DNA from: Actinomycetota bacterium
GTDB lineage: Bacteria > Actinomycetota > Actinomycetes > Propionibacteriales > Nocardioidaceae
Direction of reading: 5' to 3'
DNA: 64,000 nt
Assembly: GCA_009701885.1 (NCBI GenBank)
Contig: WLJH01000002.1
Span: 124,001-188,000, forward strand
Positions 32,936 to 42,320 of this stretch are shown piece by piece. The notes beneath the pieces were generated by a model. That model was not told the origin of the DNA. It searched no databases and saw only the letters and a list, made by a program, of their open reading frames with translations. The position numbers and the translations under genes are program-made. Each line of letters starts with the position of its first letter. Positions within the stretch are counted from its first letter, which is position 1.

Positions 32936-33361
32936 ATGAACGACATCGACTCCCGCGAGCCTCGCGTCGAGCCGCGGGACGTTGACGGCGCGGACCCCAC
33001 GGTGGACCAGCCGGGGGGCCAGTCCGGTGACCAAGCGACGCAGCAGCCGGGGGAGCCCACCGTCGGCTGGTGGCACCGCGACCACCCGGTCTTCGCCTCG
33101 CTCGCCGGCTTCTTCACGGGCCTGGTCTTCGTGGTCGTCGTCCCGGGCGCCTACGCGGCGCTGCTGGCGTCGGTCATGGACACCGAGTCCGCCGAGGACC
33201 TCTTCCCCTTCGTCCTGGTCGCCCTGGCGGTGCCGATCGCGCTGCTGGTGCACCCGCATACCCGACGGTTCGGCCGCTACATGCTGCTCGGCATCGTCTC
33301 CACGGCGCTGGTCGTGGGCGGGGTCGCGGCGCTGGTGCTCTGGTTCCTGGTCAACCGCTGA
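32936..33361 (+). CDS. Three-helix membrane protein, unknown function
   Basis: A 141-residue protein with a polar, Asp/Gln-rich N-terminus (about 50 residues), followed by three hydrophobic segments (about 54-77, 88-103 and 113-138). No named family is recognised. ATG 32936 is 6 nt after CATGCT, a possible imperfect leaderless -10. It is located between the phosphatase and rlmN on the same strand. Confidence 0.65.
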   Translation: MNDIDSREPRVEPRDVDGADPTVDQPGGQSGDQATQQPGEPTVGWWHRDHPVFASLAGFFTGLVFVVVVPGAYAALLASVMDTESAEDLFPFVLVALAVPIALLVHPHTRRFGRYMLLGIVSTALVVGGVAALVLWFLVNR

Positions 33362-33442
33362 CGCAGCGGTCGGGACGCGGGGCCGAGGTCACGTCCGCGA
33401 CGGTTCGGCCGGGCCGCGTCCCGGGTGGGAGGATGGTCGGCG

Positions 33443-34576
33443 ATGCCTGAGCACGAGACCCCGAAGCAGCTGCCCCTGGTGATGGAGGAGCCGCGCGGCC
33501 GCAAGAAGCCGCCGCGGCACCTCGCCGACCTGACCCCTGCCGAGCGCAAGGAGCTGCTGGAGGAGAAGGGGCTGCCCGGCTTCCGGGCCAAGCAGCTCTC
33601 GACGCACTACTTCGCCCGGCTGGTCGACGACCCCGAGCAGATGACCGACCTCCCCGCCGGCCAGCGCGCCGAGCTCGTGGGCGCGCTGCTCCCGGACCTG
33701 ATGACCCCGCTGCGCACGATGGAGGCCGACAAGGGCACCACCGTCAAGACGCTGTGGCGGCTCTTCGACGGCGCGCTCGTGGAGTCGGTGCTCATGCGCT
33801 ACCCCGACCGCGCCACCATGTGCGTCTCCAGCCAGGCCGGGTGCGGCATGGCCTGCCCGTTCTGCGCCACCGGCCAGGGCGGCCTGCAGCGCAACATGTC
33901 CACCGCCGAGATCGTCGAGCAGGTGCTCGCCGGAGCCCGCGCCCTCGCCCGCGGCGAGGTCCCCGGCGGCCCGACGCGCGTCTCCAACGTCGTCTTCATG
34001 GGCATGGGGGAGCCGCTGGCCAACTACAAGGCCGTCGTCGGCGCCGTTCGCCGGCTCACCGACCCCACCCCGGACGGGCTGGGCATGTCCGCGCGCGGTG
34101 TCACGGTCTCGACCGTGGGCCTGGTGCCGCGGATCAAGCAGCTGGCCACCGAGGGTGTCCCCGTGACGCTGGCGCTGAGCCTGCACGCGCCGGACGACGA
34201 GCTGCGCAACGAGCTGGTCCCAATCAACACCCGCTTCTCCGTGGCCGAGACCGTCGAGGCCGCCTTCGAGTACGCCGCGACCACCAAGCGCCGCGTCTCC
34301 ATCGAGTACGCCATGATGCGCGGCATCAACGACCAGGCCTGGCGCGCCGACCTGCTCGCCGACGTCCTCTACGCCACCGGCGCCGACTGGGGCTGGGTGC
34401 ACGTCAACCTGATCCCGCTCAACCCGACGCCCGGCTCGAAGTGGACCGCCTCCGACCCCGCCGACGAGCGCGAGTTCGTCCGGCGCCTGGAGGCCCGCGG
34501 CATCCCCACGACCGTCCGCGACACCCGCGGCAGCGACATCGACGGCGCCTGCGGCCAGCTCGCCGCCACCGAGTGA
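33443..34576 (+). CDS. rlmN: 23S rRNA (A2503-C2)/tRNA (A37-C2) methyltransferase RlmN
   Basis: A radical-SAM enzyme that methylates C2 of A2503 in 23S rRNA. The 377-residue protein carries the 4Fe-4S motif CGMACPFC (Cys134, 138, 141), the SAM-binding [18 protein letters not shown], and the conserved C-terminal Cys370 in GACGQLA that carries the methyl intermediate. ATG 33443 follows GGGAGGA; an in-frame GTG at 33425 is an alternative. The protein fits RlmN rather than Cfr by length and context. Confidence 0.95.
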   Translation: MPEHETPKQLPLVMEEPRGRKKPPRHLADLTPAERKELLEEKGLPGFRAKQLSTHYFARLVDDPEQMTDLPAGQRAELVGALLPDLMTPLRTMEADKGTTVKTLWRLFDGALVESVLMRYPDRATMCVSSQAGCGMACPFCATGQGGLQRNMSTAEIVEQVLAGARALARGEVPGGPTRVSNVVFMGMGEPLANYKAVVGAVRRLTDPTPDGLGMSARGVTVSTVGLVPRIKQLATEGVPVTLALSLHAPDDELRNELVPINTRFSVAETVEAAFEYAATTKRRVSIEYAMMRGINDQAWRADLLADVLYATGADWGWVHVNLIPLNPTPGSKWTASDPADEREFVRRLEARGIPTTVRDTRGSDIDGACGQLAATE

Positions 34577-34589
34577 GCCGGTCGTCCCG

Positions 34590-35360
34590 GTGGCCCTGAC
34601 ACGTGAGGACGTCCTCCGCGCCGTCGACGAGTGGTTGTGGGTGCCCGAGGACGCGGAGCGCGTGGACACCCCCGACGGGGTCCTGGTGCGCTGGCCGACC
34701 TGGTTCGAGCACCCGGCCAGCCTCATGCGCTTCCACCCGGTCGGTGACCCCGCCGAGGCCCTGGCCGGCTTCTGCGCCCAGGCCCGCGACCGGGGGGCCG
34801 ACAGGCTCCAGGTCTGGGTGACCCTCGACGCCGACCCCGCCCTCGAGGGCGTCGTCCGCGCCGCGGGCGGGAGCCCCGAGGAGACGCTGGCGGTGCTCGC
34901 GCTGGACCTCACCGCGGCACGCCCCGACCTCGGTCCGGCGCCCGGGCTCGAGCTGCGTCGCGACGACCACGACCTCGCCACGCACGCCGACTACTACCGG
35001 CTCAACGCCGAGGTCTTCGGCGGCTCGATGCCCGCGGAGGAGGAGCTGCGCGCGAGCCTGGCGCGCCAGGTGCCCGAGCAGTGGAGCGTCATCGCCTACG
35101 AGCAGGGACGTGCGGTCGGCAGCGGCGGCATCACCGTCGCGGGCGACGTCGCCCGGCTCTGGGGCGGCTGCACACTGGAGGAGGCGCGCGGGCGCGGGGT
35201 CTACCGCGCCGTCCTCGACGCCCGCCTGCGTGCGGGCGCCGACCACGGGTGCACCATGGCGCTGGTCAAGGGCAACACCGCCACGTCCGGGCCGATCCTG
35301 CGCCGGGCCGGCTTCACGGCGTACGGCGAGGAGCGGCTGTTCCAGGTGCCCCTGGGCTGA
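34590..35360 (+). CDS. GNAT family N-acetyltransferase
   Basis: A 256-residue protein with a divergent N-terminal half and a C-terminal GNAT domain (about residues 115-250). Within it are GSGGITVAGDVARLWGGCTLEEARGRGVYRAVL, which includes the acetyl-CoA binding R/Q-x-x-G-x-G/A region (EARGRGVYRA), and GPILRRAGFTAYGEERLFQV as the final strand. The acceptor substrate cannot be predicted. GTG 34590 starts 13 nt after rlmN. Confidence 0.8.
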   Translation: MALTREDVLRAVDEWLWVPEDAERVDTPDGVLVRWPTWFEHPASLMRFHPVGDPAEALAGFCAQARDRGADRLQVWVTLDADPALEGVVRAAGGSPEETLAVLALDLTAARPDLGPAPGLELRRDDHDLATHADYYRLNAEVFGGSMPAEEELRASLARQVPEQWSVIAYEQGRAVGSGGITVAGDVARLWGGCTLEEARGRGVYRAVLDARLRAGADHGCTMALVKGNTATSGPILRRAGFTAYGEERLFQVPLG

Positions 35361-35384
35361 GCGGCTGGCCGCTCGTGCGACGGC

Positions 35385-36482
35385 TCAACCCAGGAGGACT
35401 GCCGCCTCCTCGACGGTGTCGACCAGGTGCACGAACCGCTCCATCGCCCGGTCGCGGGCCAGCGCCTCCAGCAGCGGCCACGCCGGCAGGGTGCGGGTCC
35501 AGTGCTCGACACCGACCAGCACCATCGGGGCCACGCCCGAGGCGTCGGCGTAATAGTTCTCGCAGGCGTCCTGGAAGACCTCCTGCACGGTGCCGGCCGC
35601 CCCGGGCAGGAAGACGATGCCGGCGTCGCAGACCTCGAGCAGGATCGCCTCGCGGGTGGCGTTGCGGAAGTACTTCGCGATCGCCGTCGCGAAGACCCCC
35701 GGCGGCTCGTGGCCGTAGTGCCAGGTCGGGATCGCCAGGTTGTCCCGGGCCTCGGGCCAGCGCTCGCGCACCTCCATGGCCGAGGCGACCCACGCGTCCA
35801 CCGAGGGCCGGTACGTCGGCACGGCGGCCAGCAGCGACAGTGCCTCCGCCAGGGAGTCGGCCGGCCTCCCGGCCAGCCGCGCTCCGAGGTTGGCGGCCTC
35901 CATCGCGCCCGGCCCGCCGCCGGTCGCCACGGTCAGCCGGTCGCCGAGCAGGTGCCCGAGGCGTGCTGCGTCGTCGTACACCTGCTCGCCGCGGCGGGCC
36001 TGGTGCCCGCCCATGACGCCGACGACGCGCCGCCCGAGGCGCCAGGCGTCCAGGGCGACGTCGATCGCGTGGTCGTGCAGGACCCGCGCCAGCGCCGCCT
36101 CGCCCGGCGCGACGTCCGCGCGGGCCTCCTGCGACCACGCGTAGGCGCGACCGTCGAGCGAGTCGACCCAGCGGGGGGCGTCGTAGAGCTCGGGCGCGGT
36201 GTAGAGCGAGGTGCGTGCGGGGTCGACCGGCAGCGGCCGGTCGGCCAGCGAGGGCAGCACGATCGCCCCGCCGGCCTCGGCCCGGGTGGCGTCGTCCCCG
36301 GCGAAGTCGCAGCCGAGGAAGGTCGCCCCGTCGACGTCCCGGTCCTGCAGCAGGTCCGGGCGGCCGCGCAGGTCGAGGTGGCGCACCCGCCACCCCGACA
36401 GCGACCGCACCCCCTCGTCGAGTCGGCGCTCGAGGTCGGCGAGGGTGGTGACGTCGACCGTGCGGCCCCGGGTGCGTCTCAC
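35385..36482 (-). CDS. LOG family protein (nucleotide 5'-monophosphate nucleosidase-like)
   Basis: A 365-residue protein with the Rossmann-type LOG fold: GVMGGHQARR, then ATGGGPGAMEAANLGA (the GGGxGxM motif) and LPGAAGTVQEVFQ in place of the usual PGGxGTxxE. In this family some members remove the base from cytokinin or purine/pyrimidine nucleotides (LOG, PpnN). The extended N-terminus (about 130 residues) resembles actinobacterial Rossmann-fold nucleotide-binding proteins; the Ala for Gly substitution leaves activity uncertain. The GTG start (complement of 36480-36482) is 6 nt after a TAGGTT -10 element. Confidence 0.78.
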   Translation of the reverse strand: MRRTRGRTVDVTTLADLERRLDEGVRSLSGWRVRHLDLRGRPDLLQDRDVDGATFLGCDFAGDDATRAEAGGAIVLPSLADRPLPVDPARTSLYTAPELYDAPRWVDSLDGRAYAWSQEARADVAPGEAALARVLHDHAIDVALDAWRLGRRVVGVMGGHQARRGEQVYDDAARLGHLLGDRLTVATGGGPGAMEAANLGARLAGRPADSLAEALSLLAAVPTYRPSVDAWVASAMEVRERWPEARDNLAIPTWHYGHEPPGVFATAIAKYFRNATREAILLEVCDAGIVFLPGAAGTVQEVFQDACENYYADASGVAPMVLVGVEHWTRTLPAWPLLEALARDRAMERFVHLVDTVEEAAVLLG

Positions 36483-36488
36483 GGGGGG

Positions 36489-36494
36489 AACCTA
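36489..36494 (-). promoter_or_regulatory. -10 element of a leaderless LOG-family gene transcript
   Basis: On the minus strand TAGGTT is separated by exactly 6 C residues from the GTG start at 36482. It is the clearest TANNNT/leaderless example on this strand. Confidence 0.55.
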
Positions 36495-36507
36495 CGCGAC
36501 TGCTTCC

Positions 36508-37449
36508 CTAGAACGCGTGCGCCATGAGCTCCCCGAAGAGCTCTTGCTCGTCGACCTCCAACCCCCGGGCGCGGAACCAGCGGCACATGTTGCGGCAGTC
36601 GCGCAGCAGGAAGTCCATCCCGTTGGCGTTGCCGACCAGGTCCACGACCTGCGGCAGGTCGATGACCACGAGCCGCTCGCCCGCGGCGAGGGTGTTGTAC
36701 GGCGAGAGGTCGCCGTGCACGATCCCCGCCTGCACCATCGTGGCGAGCGCGTCGCGCAGCTGGTCGTAGTAGGAGGCCAGCAGCGCGGGCCCGGGGCGGG
36801 TCTGCGCGAGCCGCGGCGCCGTCTCGACCCCGTCCTCGCCCTCGACGGTGATCCACTCCATGAGGATCTCCTGCCCGTCGAGCTGCACAGGGTAGGGGAC
36901 CGGCAGCCCGAGCAGCCAGCACCGCTTGAGCGCCTCCCACTCCGAGACCGCCCACTCGCCGGCGGCGACGATCTTCCCCCAGGTGCTGCCGGCCTTGAGG
37001 GCGCGCTGGTCGCGCGAGCGCTTGACGCTGCGGCCTTCGGTGTAGGTCGCGGCGCGGTGGAAGGTGCGGTGCTCGGTGGAGCGGTAGCGCTTGGCCACCA
37101 TGACCACCGACTCCCCGAGCGCGTCCGAGCCGGGGACGGCGCGCTCGAGCAGGTAGGCGTCGGCCTCCTTGCCGGTCTTGAGGATGCCGAGCTCGGTGTC
37201 GATCGCGCCCTGGGAGGTCACGACCCAGTCAGGGCGTGGCTCCGGGCCGCGCGAGAGCGGCTCCACGCTGAGCCAGGTGGACCAGCGCTGGGTGTCGTCG
37301 TCGATGTCCTCGACCGCGTGCCAGTCGAGGAGGAAGGACGGGTCGATGCCGTCCAGGGGGTCCACCTCGCGACGGGTGTCGAGGTGGAGGAGGTGGTCAG
37401 AGGAGTACTGCTCCTCGGACCGGTCGTGCCAGTCGTGCCGTGCGGTCAA
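36508..37449 (-). CDS. RIO-like serine/threonine protein kinase
   Basis: A 313-residue protein with RIO-kinase features: an N-lobe with GILKTGKEADAYLLERAV and VVMVAKRY (ATP-binding Lys); a catalytic loop MVQAGIVHGDLSPYNTLAAG (HGDLSxxN); and a metal-binding loop LVVIDLPQVVDL in place of DFG. RIO kinases in Archaea and eukaryotes act in ribosome biogenesis; bacterial roles are poorly known. The likely start is TTG (complement of 37447-37449), 9 nt downstream of GGAG; the frame is open further upstream without clear homology. Confidence 0.8.
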   Translation of the reverse strand: MTARHDWHDRSEEQYSSDHLLHLDTRREVDPLDGIDPSFLLDWHAVEDIDDDTQRWSTWLSVEPLSRGPEPRPDWVVTSQGAIDTELGILKTGKEADAYLLERAVPGSDALGESVVMVAKRYRSTEHRTFHRAATYTEGRSVKRSRDQRALKAGSTWGKIVAAGEWAVSEWEALKRCWLLGLPVPYPVQLDGQEILMEWITVEGEDGVETAPRLAQTRPGPALLASYYDQLRDALATMVQAGIVHGDLSPYNTLAAGERLVVIDLPQVVDLVGNANGMDFLLRDCRNMCRWFRARGLEVDEQELFGELMAHAF

Positions 37450-37595
37450 CGCGGGTGCTCCGATGCAAGAGGTGGGTGTGGTCTGCGGGCAGGCCAGCGA
37501 CAGTCGTCGACATGTCACGCTCCTCTCGTTCAGGCACGGGCGGACCCCGGTGCTGCGGACCATGGTGGGGCCCTGCGCGCCGGTGCGCGAGCCAT

Positions 37596-38405
37596 TTATC
37601 CCCGCAGCCGCACCGACAGGCAGGTCACGCAGCCCTCGAGCTTCTCCAGCTCGGAGATGTCGACGGCCACGACCCGCAGGCCGCGGGCCTCGAAGGACCG
37701 GATCGTCTCGGGTGCCGCCGAGGACATCAGCACCGTCTGCTCGTCGAGGCAGACCACATGGCAGCCCGGCTCCTCGGGCACGGACTCGTAGCGCTCCCAG
37801 ACGCTCGCGTCGTCCACGACCGGGTCCCACCCGACCACGGTGCCGTCGGGGAGCGCGGTCACGGCCGACTTCAGGTGCAGCACCTTCGCCAGCGGTACGC
37901 CGACGACGACCGCCCCGAGCGGCGCGAGGTGCGTGCGGAGCTGCTCGACGGCACCCGGCGTCGTACGCCCGCCGAGGCCGACCCAGACGGTCCCGTCGTG
38001 CTTGAGCACGTCGCCGCCGTCGAGGGTGTCGGGCGCCTGGATCCGCTCGATCCGGTAGCCGAGGGCGCGCAACGCGGCCTCGGTGCCCGCGGTCTCGGGC
38101 TTGCGCTCGTCGGCGCCGGGGCGGCTGATGACCGCGACGTCACCGAGCACCACCACGGTGTCCTCGACGAAGACCGCGTCGGGGCAGTCGTCGGCGGGCG
38201 CCACCTCCACGGTGCGCCAGCCCTCGGCGTGCAACGCCTCGACGTAGCCCTGCCACTGCGCCAGCGCGAGGTCGGCGTCGACCTCGCTGCGCCCGATGTG
38301 GGTCACCAGGCCCTCGGCGACGCGGGGGCCGGGGCGGCGGACCAGCGCCAGCTTCCGGCCGGAGCCCAGGGCCCCGGCCAGCGTCCCGGAGAGCTCGCCG
38401 CTCAC
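37596..38405 (-). CDS. ddaH: Dimethylarginine dimethylaminohydrolase (dimethylargininase)
   Basis: Hydrolyses N-omega-methylated arginines to citrulline and methylamines. The 269-residue guanidino-group-modifying enzyme has FVEDTVVVLGDVAVISRPGADERKPE (substrate-binding Glu-Asp), LDGGDVLK, a His in KVLHLKSAVT, and the catalytic Cys262 in GCVTCLSV near the C-terminus. The start overlaps the Lrp stop (GTGA), so both form one operon. Arginine deiminase and agmatine deiminase are relatives, but length and motifs favour DDAH. Confidence 0.9.
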   Translation of the reverse strand: MSGELSGTLAGALGSGRKLALVRRPGPRVAEGLVTHIGRSEVDADLALAQWQGYVEALHAEGWRTVEVAPADDCPDAVFVEDTVVVLGDVAVISRPGADERKPETAGTEAALRALGYRIERIQAPDTLDGGDVLKHDGTVWVGLGGRTTPGAVEQLRTHLAPLGAVVVGVPLAKVLHLKSAVTALPDGTVVGWDPVVDDASVWERYESVPEEPGCHVVCLDEQTVLMSSAAPETIRSFEARGLRVVAVDISELEKLEGCVTCLSVRLRG

Positions 38406-38875
38406 CGCACGCCCCAGGAGTAGGTCTGCTTGCGCAGCTGGAGGTACATAAAGGTCTCGGTCGCCACGACGCCGGGCACGGTGCGGATCTGGCTGGACAG
38501 CAGCTCGAGCAGGTGCTCGTCGGACTCGCAGACCAGCTCCACGAGCAGGTCGAAGGAGCCGGCGGTGATGACGACGTAGTCGACGGCGTCGAGGGCGGCG
38601 AGCGCGTCGGCGACCGGCTCCAGCGGGCCGGTGGCCCGGATGCCGACCATGGCCTGACGGGCGAAGCCGAGCTGCATCGGGTCGGTGACGGCCACGACCT
38701 GCATGACCCCGGCCTCCACCAGGCGCTGGACCCGCTGGCGCACCGCGGCCTCGGAGAGCCCCACGACCTTGCCGATGGCGGCGTAGGAGCGGCGACCGTC
38801 CTGCTGCAGCTGCTCGATGATCGCCTTGGAGACCTCGTCGAGGTGGGGGAGCGCCCCCTCGCTCTTCCTGCTCAT
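38402..38875 (-). CDS. Lrp/AsnC family transcriptional regulator
   Basis: A 157-residue regulator: N-terminal winged HTH (about 10-60) with IIEQLQQDGRRSYAAIGKVVGLSEAAVRQRVQRL, and a C-terminal RAM/AsnC effector domain (about 70-150) with VVITAGSFDLLVELV. The start at the ATG complementary to 38873-38875 (MSRKSEGAL) is preferred over an in-frame start at 38920. It is coupled to ddaH and divergent from potD, so it probably controls both arginine-derivative and polyamine genes; the ligand is unknown. Confidence 0.92.
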   Translation of the reverse strand: MSRKSEGALPHLDEVSKAIIEQLQQDGRRSYAAIGKVVGLSEAAVRQRVQRLVEAGVMQVVAVTDPMQLGFARQAMVGIRATGPLEPVADALAALDAVDYVVITAGSFDLLVELVCESDEHLLELLSSQIRTVPGVVATETFMYLQLRKQTYSWGVR

Positions 38876-38943
38876 GGACGGACCGTACCGGTCGTCGACC
38901 CCGCACGGCGCCGATCCCACAACGCGCTGGCACGAGCGATTTC

Positions 38944-38968
38944 GTTGCCAACAGGTTTCGGATCAACC
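38944..38968. promoter_or_regulatory. Dyad pair in the lrp-potD divergent region (candidate operator)
   Basis: In this AT-richer patch of a 157-nt divergent gap, GTTGCCAAC (38944-38952, 4-bp dyad) is followed by GGTT-n7-AACC (38954-38968). Lrp-type regulators commonly bind imperfect dyads between divergent genes. Binding is inference. Confidence 0.35.
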
Positions 38969-39032
38969 GGATCCCTTGTCGAGGGCGGTCGTCAGTGGCA
39001 CGATCCGAGGACCCGCTGACCGGAGGAGGCCC

Positions 39033-40232
39033 ATGGCACCCGAGGACCAGGCGCCCGCGCGCCGCTCCACCCTGTCCCGGCGCGGGCTGCTGCGCGGCGG
39101 GGGCGCGGTGGCCGCCGCCGGACTGTCCGTGGCGGCGCTCAAGCTGCCGTTCTTCAGCGTCGCCGGCGCGGCCCAGGACCCTGCCACGTGCCGGGCCACC
39201 GACCTGTCCGAGCGCGAGCGACGGCTGGTCATCTCGAACTGGACGGGCTACATCGATCCCCGGCGCAACCCGCGCGGCACCTACAACACCTTCCAGGACA
39301 CGACCGGGATCACCGTCGAGTACAACGACGACGTCAACGACAACGCGGAGTTCTACGCGAAGGTCCGCAACCAGCTCGGCTCCTGCGAGCCGATCGACCG
39401 CGACATGATCGTGCTGACCGACTGGATGGCTGCCCGGATGATCGGTCTGGGCTGGATCCAGCCGCTGGAGCGTGAGCGGGTCCCCCGCCTGCACGAGAAC
39501 CTCATCGACTCCCTGCGCGGCAAGGCCTGGGACCCCGACCGCACCTACAGCGCGCCGTGGCAGTCGGGCCTCACGGGGATCGCCTACAACGCGGCGTACG
39601 TCGACGAGGTCGGCAGCTTCTCCGAGCTGCTGACGCGCTCGGACCTCAAGGGCCGCATCACCCTGCTCACCGAGATGCGCGACACGATGGGGTTCATGCT
39701 CAAGGTCGTCGGGGCCGAGCCGGAGGACTTCACCGAGGACGAGTGGTACGACGCCATCGACGCGCTCAACCGGGCAGTCTCGGACGGGCAGCTGCGGCAG
39801 TTCGCCGGCAACAACTACCTCCAGCAGCTGGCCAACGGCGACATCGTGGCGTGCGAGGCGTGGTCCGGCGACGTCATCCAGGCGCAGTACGACAACCCCG
39901 ACATCAAGTTCGTGGTGCCCGAGGAGGGGCTGTCGCTGTGGAGCGACAACATGCTGGTGCCCAACCTCGCCACGCACCAGGCCAACGCCGAGGCCTGGAT
40001 CGACTACTACTACGAGCCCGAGGTCGCCGCCCGGCTGGCGGCCTGGGTCAATTACATCTGCCCCGTCGAGGGCGCCCGCGAGGCGATGGAGCAGGTCGAC
40101 GCCTCGCTGGTCGACAACCCCCTGATCTTCCCCGACGAGGAGTTCCTCGCCGACACCTGGGACTTCATGCCGCTCGACGACCGGCAGTCCCAGCAGTACG
40201 AAGGAGACTGGTCCGATGCCACCGTCGGCTGA
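39033..40232 (+). CDS. potD: Polyamine-type ABC transporter substrate-binding protein
   Basis: A 399-residue extracytoplasmic binding protein of the PotD/PotF family. It has a twin-arginine-type signal (LSRRGLLRGGG, then a hydrophobic stretch to about residue 49), so Tat export is likely. The mature part starts with LVISNWTGYIDP and contains FQDTTGITVEYNDDVNDN, APWQSGLTGIAYN and GNNYLQQLANGDIVACEAWSGDV, all PotD-like. ATG 39033 follows GGAGGAGG (39022-39029). The end overlaps the next gene by 17 nt. Specificity for spermidine/putrescine is family-level inference. Confidence 0.9.
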   Translation: MAPEDQAPARRSTLSRRGLLRGGGAVAAAGLSVAALKLPFFSVAGAAQDPATCRATDLSERERRLVISNWTGYIDPRRNPRGTYNTFQDTTGITVEYNDDVNDNAEFYAKVRNQLGSCEPIDRDMIVLTDWMAARMIGLGWIQPLERERVPRLHENLIDSLRGKAWDPDRTYSAPWQSGLTGIAYNAAYVDEVGSFSELLTRSDLKGRITLLTEMRDTMGFMLKVVGAEPEDFTEDEWYDAIDALNRAVSDGQLRQFAGNNYLQQLANGDIVACEAWSGDVIQAQYDNPDIKFVVPEEGLSLWSDNMLVPNLATHQANAEAWIDYYYEPEVAARLAAWVNYICPVEGAREAMEQVDASLVDNPLIFPDEEFLADTWDFMPLDDRQSQQYEGDWSDATVG

Positions 40233-41412
40233 CACCGCCGCGACCGGGGCGCCCGCGCCCGCCGCCCCCGACGCCGGTCCCGGCGGCAGCGACGGGGGGC
40301 TGCGACTGAGCAGCCTCACCAAGCGCTACGCCAACGGTTTCACCGCCGTGCACGACCTGGACCTCGACGTGCCACGGGGCTCCTTCATCGCCCTGCTCGG
40401 TCCCTCGGGCTGCGGCAAGACCACGACGCTCCGGATGGTCGCGGGCCTGGAGGTGCCGACGTCCGGGCGGATCACGCTGGCCGGCCAGGACATCACCGAC
40501 CGGCGCGCCCACCAGCGCCCGGTCAACACCGTGTTCCAGAACTACGCGCTCTTCCCGCACCTGGACATCTACGAGAACGTCGCCTTCGGGCTGCGCCGGC
40601 GCAAGGTGCGCGACGTGGAGTCGAAGGTGCGCGCGATGCTCGAGCTGGTCGAGCTCGACAGCCAGGCCCGCAAGCGCCCGGCCCAGCTCTCCGGCGGGCA
40701 GCAGCAGCGCGTCGCGCTGGCCCGCGCGCTGATCAACGAGCCGGAGGTGCTGCTGCTCGACGAGCCGCTGGGCGCGCTGGACCTGAAGCTGCGGCGCTCG
40801 ATGCAGATCGAGATCAAGCGGATCCAGGTGGAGGTCGGCCTGACCTTCATGCACGTCACCCACGACCAGGAGGAGGCCATGACGATGGCCGACACCGTGG
40901 CCGTGATGAACGGCGGGGTCATCGAGCAGCTCGGCGCACCCGCCGAGCTCTACGAGAACCCCCGCTCGACCTTCGTGGCCAACTTCCTCGGTCAGTCCAA
41001 CCTGATCGAGGGGCGGGTGCTCTCGCGCTCGGCCGACGTCACGACCCTCGACATGCACGGCATCACCGTCTCGGTGCCGACCGCGCGCACCCACACCGAC
41101 GGCGACCGCGGCTGGATCGGCATCCGCCCGGAGAAGGTGCTCATCGGCGAGGAGGGCGCCGACCTCGACGCCCCCGGCAACACGGTCCCGGGCGGGGTGG
41201 TCAGCGACGTCTCCTTCGTCGGGGTCTCCACGCAGTACCTCGTGCGGATGCCCTGGGGCCAGGAGCTCCAGGTCTTCTCCCAGAACACCGGCCGTACCCG
41301 GATGTTCACGGTGGGGGAGAAGGTCGAGCTGTCGTGGCGCCCGGAGTACGCCTTCTGCCTCGACATCAACCAGGACGCCGCAGCCGGCGTCGACGACGGG
41401 GAGACCCGGTGA
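40216..41412 (+). CDS. potA: Polyamine-type ABC transporter ATP-binding protein
   Basis: The 398-residue ATPase of the importer: Walker A GPSGCGKTT (62-70), Q-loop VFQNYALFPHL, signature LSGGQQQ (from 158), Walker B VLLLDEPLGALD and H-loop HVTHDQEE. The C-terminal third is the TOBE regulatory domain (WIGIRPEKVLIG). The N-terminal 30 residues are an Ala/Pro/Gly linker. It overlaps potD by 17 nt and potB by GTGA. Confidence 0.94.
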   Translation: MPPSADTAATGAPAPAAPDAGPGGSDGGLRLSSLTKRYANGFTAVHDLDLDVPRGSFIALLGPSGCGKTTTLRMVAGLEVPTSGRITLAGQDITDRRAHQRPVNTVFQNYALFPHLDIYENVAFGLRRRKVRDVESKVRAMLELVELDSQARKRPAQLSGGQQQRVALARALINEPEVLLLDEPLGALDLKLRRSMQIEIKRIQVEVGLTFMHVTHDQEEAMTMADTVAVMNGGVIEQLGAPAELYENPRSTFVANFLGQSNLIEGRVLSRSADVTTLDMHGITVSVPTARTHTDGDRGWIGIRPEKVLIGEEGADLDAPGNTVPGGVVSDVSFVGVSTQYLVRMPWGQELQVFSQNTGRTRMFTVGEKVELSWRPEYAFCLDINQDAAAGVDDGETR

Positions 41413-42320
41413 CCCAGGCGGCGCAGGCGGTCCCGGAGACCGCCACGCTGGCGGCAGAGCCGTCCGGGTCGCGGCGCCGGCGGGGCCGCACGGGCTACCT
41501 GCTGATGCTGCCGGCCACCCTGTGGCTGCTGCTCTTCTTCGTCGTCCCGTTCTACTCCCTGGTGGCCACCAGCCTCTTCGACGCCTCGGGCTCGGACTTC
41601 CGCGGCTACGAGATGACCTACGCCTGGGGCAACTACGTCGACGTGGTCGAGGCCTACTGGCAGCCCTTCCTGCGCTCGCTCTGGTACGCCGCGCTCGCGA
41701 CCGGGATCTGCCTGGTGCTCGGCTACGTGCTGGCCTACGCGATCGCCTTCAAGGCCGGTCGCTGGAAGTGGCTGCTGCTGGTGCTGGTGATCGCGCCGTT
41801 CTTCACCAGCTTCCTCGTGCGCACGCTGTCGTGGCAGCTGATCCTCTCCGACGAGGGCTTCGTCGTGGACGCCCTGCAGTTCCTGCGGGTGCTCGGCCCC
41901 GACGACCGGTTGCTCGCGACGCCGGTGGCGGTCGTGGCCGGCCTGGCCTACAACTTCCTGCCCTTCATGGTGCTGCCGCTCTTCGCCAGCCTGGACAAGA
42001 TCGACCCCCGGCTCGTGGAGGCCTCCAGCGACCTCTACGCCCACCCGTTCGTCGGCTTCTGGAAGGTCACCTGGCCCCTGTCGCTGCCGGGCGTGGTCTC
42101 CGGGACGCTGCTGACCTTCATCCCGGCCGCCGGTGACTACATCAACGCCGAGTTCCTCGGCTCGACCAACCAGCGCGTCATCGGCAACGTCATCCAGGGC
42201 CAGTTCATCGACGCCAACAACTCCCCGGTGGCTGCGGCGCTGTCGGTGCTGCTGATGGTGCTCATCGTCGCGATGGTGCTGGTCTACGTCCGCCGCGCCG
42301 GGACGGAGGAGCTGCTGTGA
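41409..42320 (+). CDS. potB: Polyamine-type ABC transporter permease, PotB class
   Basis: A 303-residue permease with six transmembrane segments; a basic N-terminus (SRRRRGRTGYLLMLPAT) precedes the first helix. The EAA-like cytoplasmic loop EASSDLYAHPFVGFWKVTWPLSLPG, which contacts the ATPase, is present. GTG 41409 overlaps the potA stop. It forms the channel with the following PotC-type permease. Confidence 0.92.
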   Translation: MTQAAQAVPETATLAAEPSGSRRRRGRTGYLLMLPATLWLLLFFVVPFYSLVATSLFDASGSDFRGYEMTYAWGNYVDVVEAYWQPFLRSLWYAALATGICLVLGYVLAYAIAFKAGRWKWLLLVLVIAPFFTSFLVRTLSWQLILSDEGFVVDALQFLRVLGPDDRLLATPVAVVAGLAYNFLPFMVLPLFASLDKIDPRLVEASSDLYAHPFVGFWKVTWPLSLPGVVSGTLLTFIPAAGDYINAEFLGSTNQRVIGNVIQGQFIDANNSPVAAALSVLLMVLIVAMVLVYVRRAGTEELL

